A DNA stretch of 64,000 nt from Paralithodes platypus (Eukaryota; Arthropoda; Malacostraca; Decapoda; Lithodidae), in assembly GCA_032716605.1 (NCBI GenBank), contig CM064519.1, positions 30,529,456 to 30,593,455 on the forward strand, in the 5' to 3' direction. Both the position numbers and the translations under genes were made by a program. The notes under the pieces were generated by a model that did no database searches, was not told the DNA's origin, and saw only the letters and a program-made list of their open reading frames with translations. Shown in pieces: positions 61,782 to 64,000 of the stretch. The stretch's first letter is position 1. Every line of letters begins with the position of its first letter.

Positions 61782-62067
61782 TTAAGGGGGTTTTCTGAAC
61801 CCCGATCTTCCTCATATTTATCCCCATTAGTTATGAGATGTTGACCTTTCGTGCCATTCAGGTGTCGATTTTTCCTTGCAAGCGATAGCGAGCCTTTTAT
61901 TTAGAGGAATAGGCCTTCGGCCGGGGGCATTTATTTACCGAAACATGTACACATTTATCTCGAAGGGGAATCTTGGGGATATTTTTTAAGCTTGATGGAG
62001 GTCTAGGGAGGATATTAAAAATATAAATATATAAATGTATATACAAACAAATAAAATCTCCCCTTCA
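61782..62067 (+). mobile_element. Family A MITE, short copy
   Basis: TTAAGGGGGTTTTCTGAACC start; AGCGATAGCGAGCC; hairpin GGCC-TTC-GGCC; AAGCTTGATGGAGGTCTAGG; ends TCTCCCCTTCA. Confidence 0.85.
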
Positions 62068-62190
62068 ACTAGCTACCAGAATACAACTATTAAACTTGGG
62101 AACTAAAAGGTTCAATTTAATTAATAGGGTTTTTCTCTCGATTACAAGTAACCTCAAATTTCGATGTTTAATCTTTGTTCATCCAGTTTC

Positions 62191-62415
62191 ACATTACATT
62201 TTTAAGTACAGGAAGGGCCTCTCGTTGTGAAGGGGCTAAACCATAATCACAGGAAGGGCCTCTCGTTGTGAAGGGGCTAAACCATAATCACAGGAAGGGC
62301 CTCTCGTTGTGAAGGGGCTAAACCATAATCGCAGGAAGGGCCTCTCGTTGTGAAGGGGCTAAACCATAATCACAGGAAGGGCCTCTCGTTGTGAAGGGGC
62401 TAAACCATAATCACA
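62191..62415. repeat. 41-bp tandem repeat, five copies
   Basis: CAGGAAGGGCCTCTCGTTGT followed by GAAGGGGCTAAACCATAATCA, nearly invariant; one unit has G for A. Confidence 0.97.
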
Positions 62416-62599
62416 CACGCTTAAAAATGTTGAAACGATACAAACAAGTTCCATTATATCTATATATATATATATATATATGTGTTTTGTGTTTGTTATA
62501 CATGGAAGTACGGGCATTTTCCAGCACATTTAATTTTAGTTTTGCGTTATGGTTTTGTTTGTCATGTTTGTTTCATAAAGTAATTTTGCACAGGGATGG

Positions 62600-63265
62600 A
62601 ATGACATTGCTAATTCAAAGGTAAATTTCATATTCAATGTATCTAACTTGGATCTGTAGATACTGCTATGCATTGTACACCAAGCAATAATAATTTGTCA
62701 CTGCTATTTATGTTTTTGTTCCTGTTATATTCATGTGTATTTGTCCTTCTTATAGTGTTTAACTATGATGTGGATTTAAAACGTACTACTCTATTGATGA
62801 AATTAACTGTGAAGAATTAATATTTTCTCAAATGCATAAACGTTCTTATACTTGATAAATACCAAACACTTGTATGCATATACCGTGAAAGGAAGCAAAA
62901 ACAAACTGGTTTCATATCTTGATATTGAACTACTATTTCGTAAGAATTTGCATTAATATATTTCCCAAGTAATAAATTAAATATATACGATTTAATACAT
63001 TTTTGTAATTAAGAATATTAATTGTATAATATTAACTATTTTATATTCTGTTTTCATTCGTATCCTATCGACCTTAGTTTCACAATTGATCAAATTTTTC
63101 CCCAGGCTATTATTGGAAAGACCGTTCAAATTGGGAGAGTTTAATTACACTATCAATGTTCCATGCCTTGGGTACATGAAAATTATTGCTTAGGTAATCA
63201 GTGCATTCATCTATGCCTATAAGTATCGTCAACCACACTAGCTTTGACACTTGTTATCCTAGTGC
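62600..63265. other. AT-rich unassigned sequence
   Basis: Nothing recognised. Confidence 0.5.
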
Positions 63266-63274
63266 AGGTTTAGT

Positions 63275-63545
63275 GCAGGGTGTTTTCTGGACCCCCATTC
63301 TCCTTCATTTTTAGCCCCATTAATCTTGAGGTTTTTAGACATTTGCCTCATTAGTTTGGCGATTTTAAGACCTTTCGTGCCACTTTGGGGTTGATTTTTT
63401 CCTGGTGAGCGATAGAGTGCCTGCAATTTAGGAGGAATCGGTCTTCGGCAGAAGCATTTATCTACCGAACAATGCACAGATATATCTGTCTTGAAGGTAT
63501 TTGTGTTAAGCTTATTTTAGGTCTGAGGAGGAAACTAAGCAAAAT
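63275..63545 (+). mobile_element. Family A MITE, diverged copy
   Basis: TTTAGCCCCATTAATCTTGA, AGTTTGGCGATTTTAAGACC, TTTTTTCCTGGTGAGCGATA, CGGTCTTCGGCAG hairpin remnant. Confidence 0.78.
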
Positions 63546-63580
63546 AATAAATACAAATATAAGTAAATGAAAATATATAT

Positions 63581-63793
63581 TTAACTCCATCTGTACCGGC
63601 GATGTCTTATATATTGTGTCCACCTATATTTAGACGATATTGTGCTGCTTAAGAAGGATATGTGGTAGTAAAAAGGGTTAAGTGAAATATTTCGAAGGCT
63701 GGTAACTCCTGGAGGCCCTGATTAAACTGAATACAATCGTCTAATAGTTGCCAGAATATATTGCAAAGGATGTCACCGGTACTGAATGGGTTA
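63581..63793. mobile_element. Family C MITE copy
   Basis: TTAACTCCATCTGTACCGGC to CACCGGTACTGAATGGGTTA; internal AAGAAGGATATGTGGTAGTA. Confidence 0.88.
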
Positions 63794-63871
63794 TGGATAT
63801 TTTTTTTATTTTTCATCTTTTCCCCTAAGTCTCAACTTGAAAACTGTAGGCTGTTCAGTAGTGGCAGAGTA

Positions 63872-63935
63872 AGCTAGGCTAGGTTAGGTTAGGTTAGGTT
63901 AGACAATTAGGTCAGATCACCTTAGGTTAAGTTAG
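63872..63935. repeat. Short interstitial TTAGG-type repeat
   Basis: About four perfect TTAGG units (63877-63900) followed by degenerate TTAGG/TTAAG motifs; TTAGG is the usual arthropod telomere repeat. Confidence 0.75.
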
Positions 63936-64000
63936 GATTGGCTTTGGTTATTTGAGAGCGGAACATATCCACACCTAGGCAAATGATGGTTTTCAACCCC

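Overview
This window looks like eukaryotic, arthropod nuclear DNA, most likely from a decapod or other malacostracan crustacean. The evidence is AT-rich DNA with very dense microsatellites ((TA)n, (CT)n/(GA)n, (CA)n), many small TTAA-flanked transposons, LINE and tRNA-SINE relics, a P-superfamily relic and a short TTAGG-type repeat near the right end. The organism call is an inference; the sequence does not name the species.

Only one host gene can be supported. The first coding exon of the Hox gene Deformed (Dfd, Hox4 group) lies on the minus strand at 55037-55535. It has the Hox4 N-terminus, ends just after the YPWM hexapeptide motif and stops at a clean GT splice donor. I saw no homeodomain exon anywhere downstream on that strand. 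If the assembly is contiguous, positions 1-55036 are therefore most simply the inside of a very large Dfd first intron, and 55536-64000 is the 5' leader, promoter and upstream intergenic DNA towards the next (Scr-side) Hox gene. The promoter-proximal 1 kb is GC/CpG-rich. I did not see mir-10, which often sits next to Dfd.

The presumed intron has three layers. First, GC-richer, repeat-free islands (about 17.65-17.95, 21.42-21.6, 22.9-23.04, 24.6-24.8, 25.44-25.63, 37.08-37.26, 37.93-38.04, 39.4-39.57, 39.88-40.06, 42.9-43.19 and 50.34-50.75 kb) are candidate cis-regulatory elements. Two of these occur as ungapped duplicated pairs (37166/37951 and 39406/39894), and several carry YCGTAAA-type motifs. 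Second, mobile elements are abundant. They include a P-superfamily relic with an 8-bp target duplication and composite inverted repeats (9909-12145), a 5'-truncated LINE (about 26884-29040, minus), Jockey-like LINE ends, tRNA-derived SINEs, and three TTAA-associated MITE-like families (called A, B and C here; A and B share a core). At least two further unclassified dispersed families (D and E) are present. Third, there are many tandem repeats. The most striking is a 62-bp array at about 12.2-14.7 kb that has been invaded by at least three successive insertions.

Apart from Dfd exon 1 and decayed transposon genes, I found no convincing coding sequence. Most other open frames are low-complexity translations or short chance frames.
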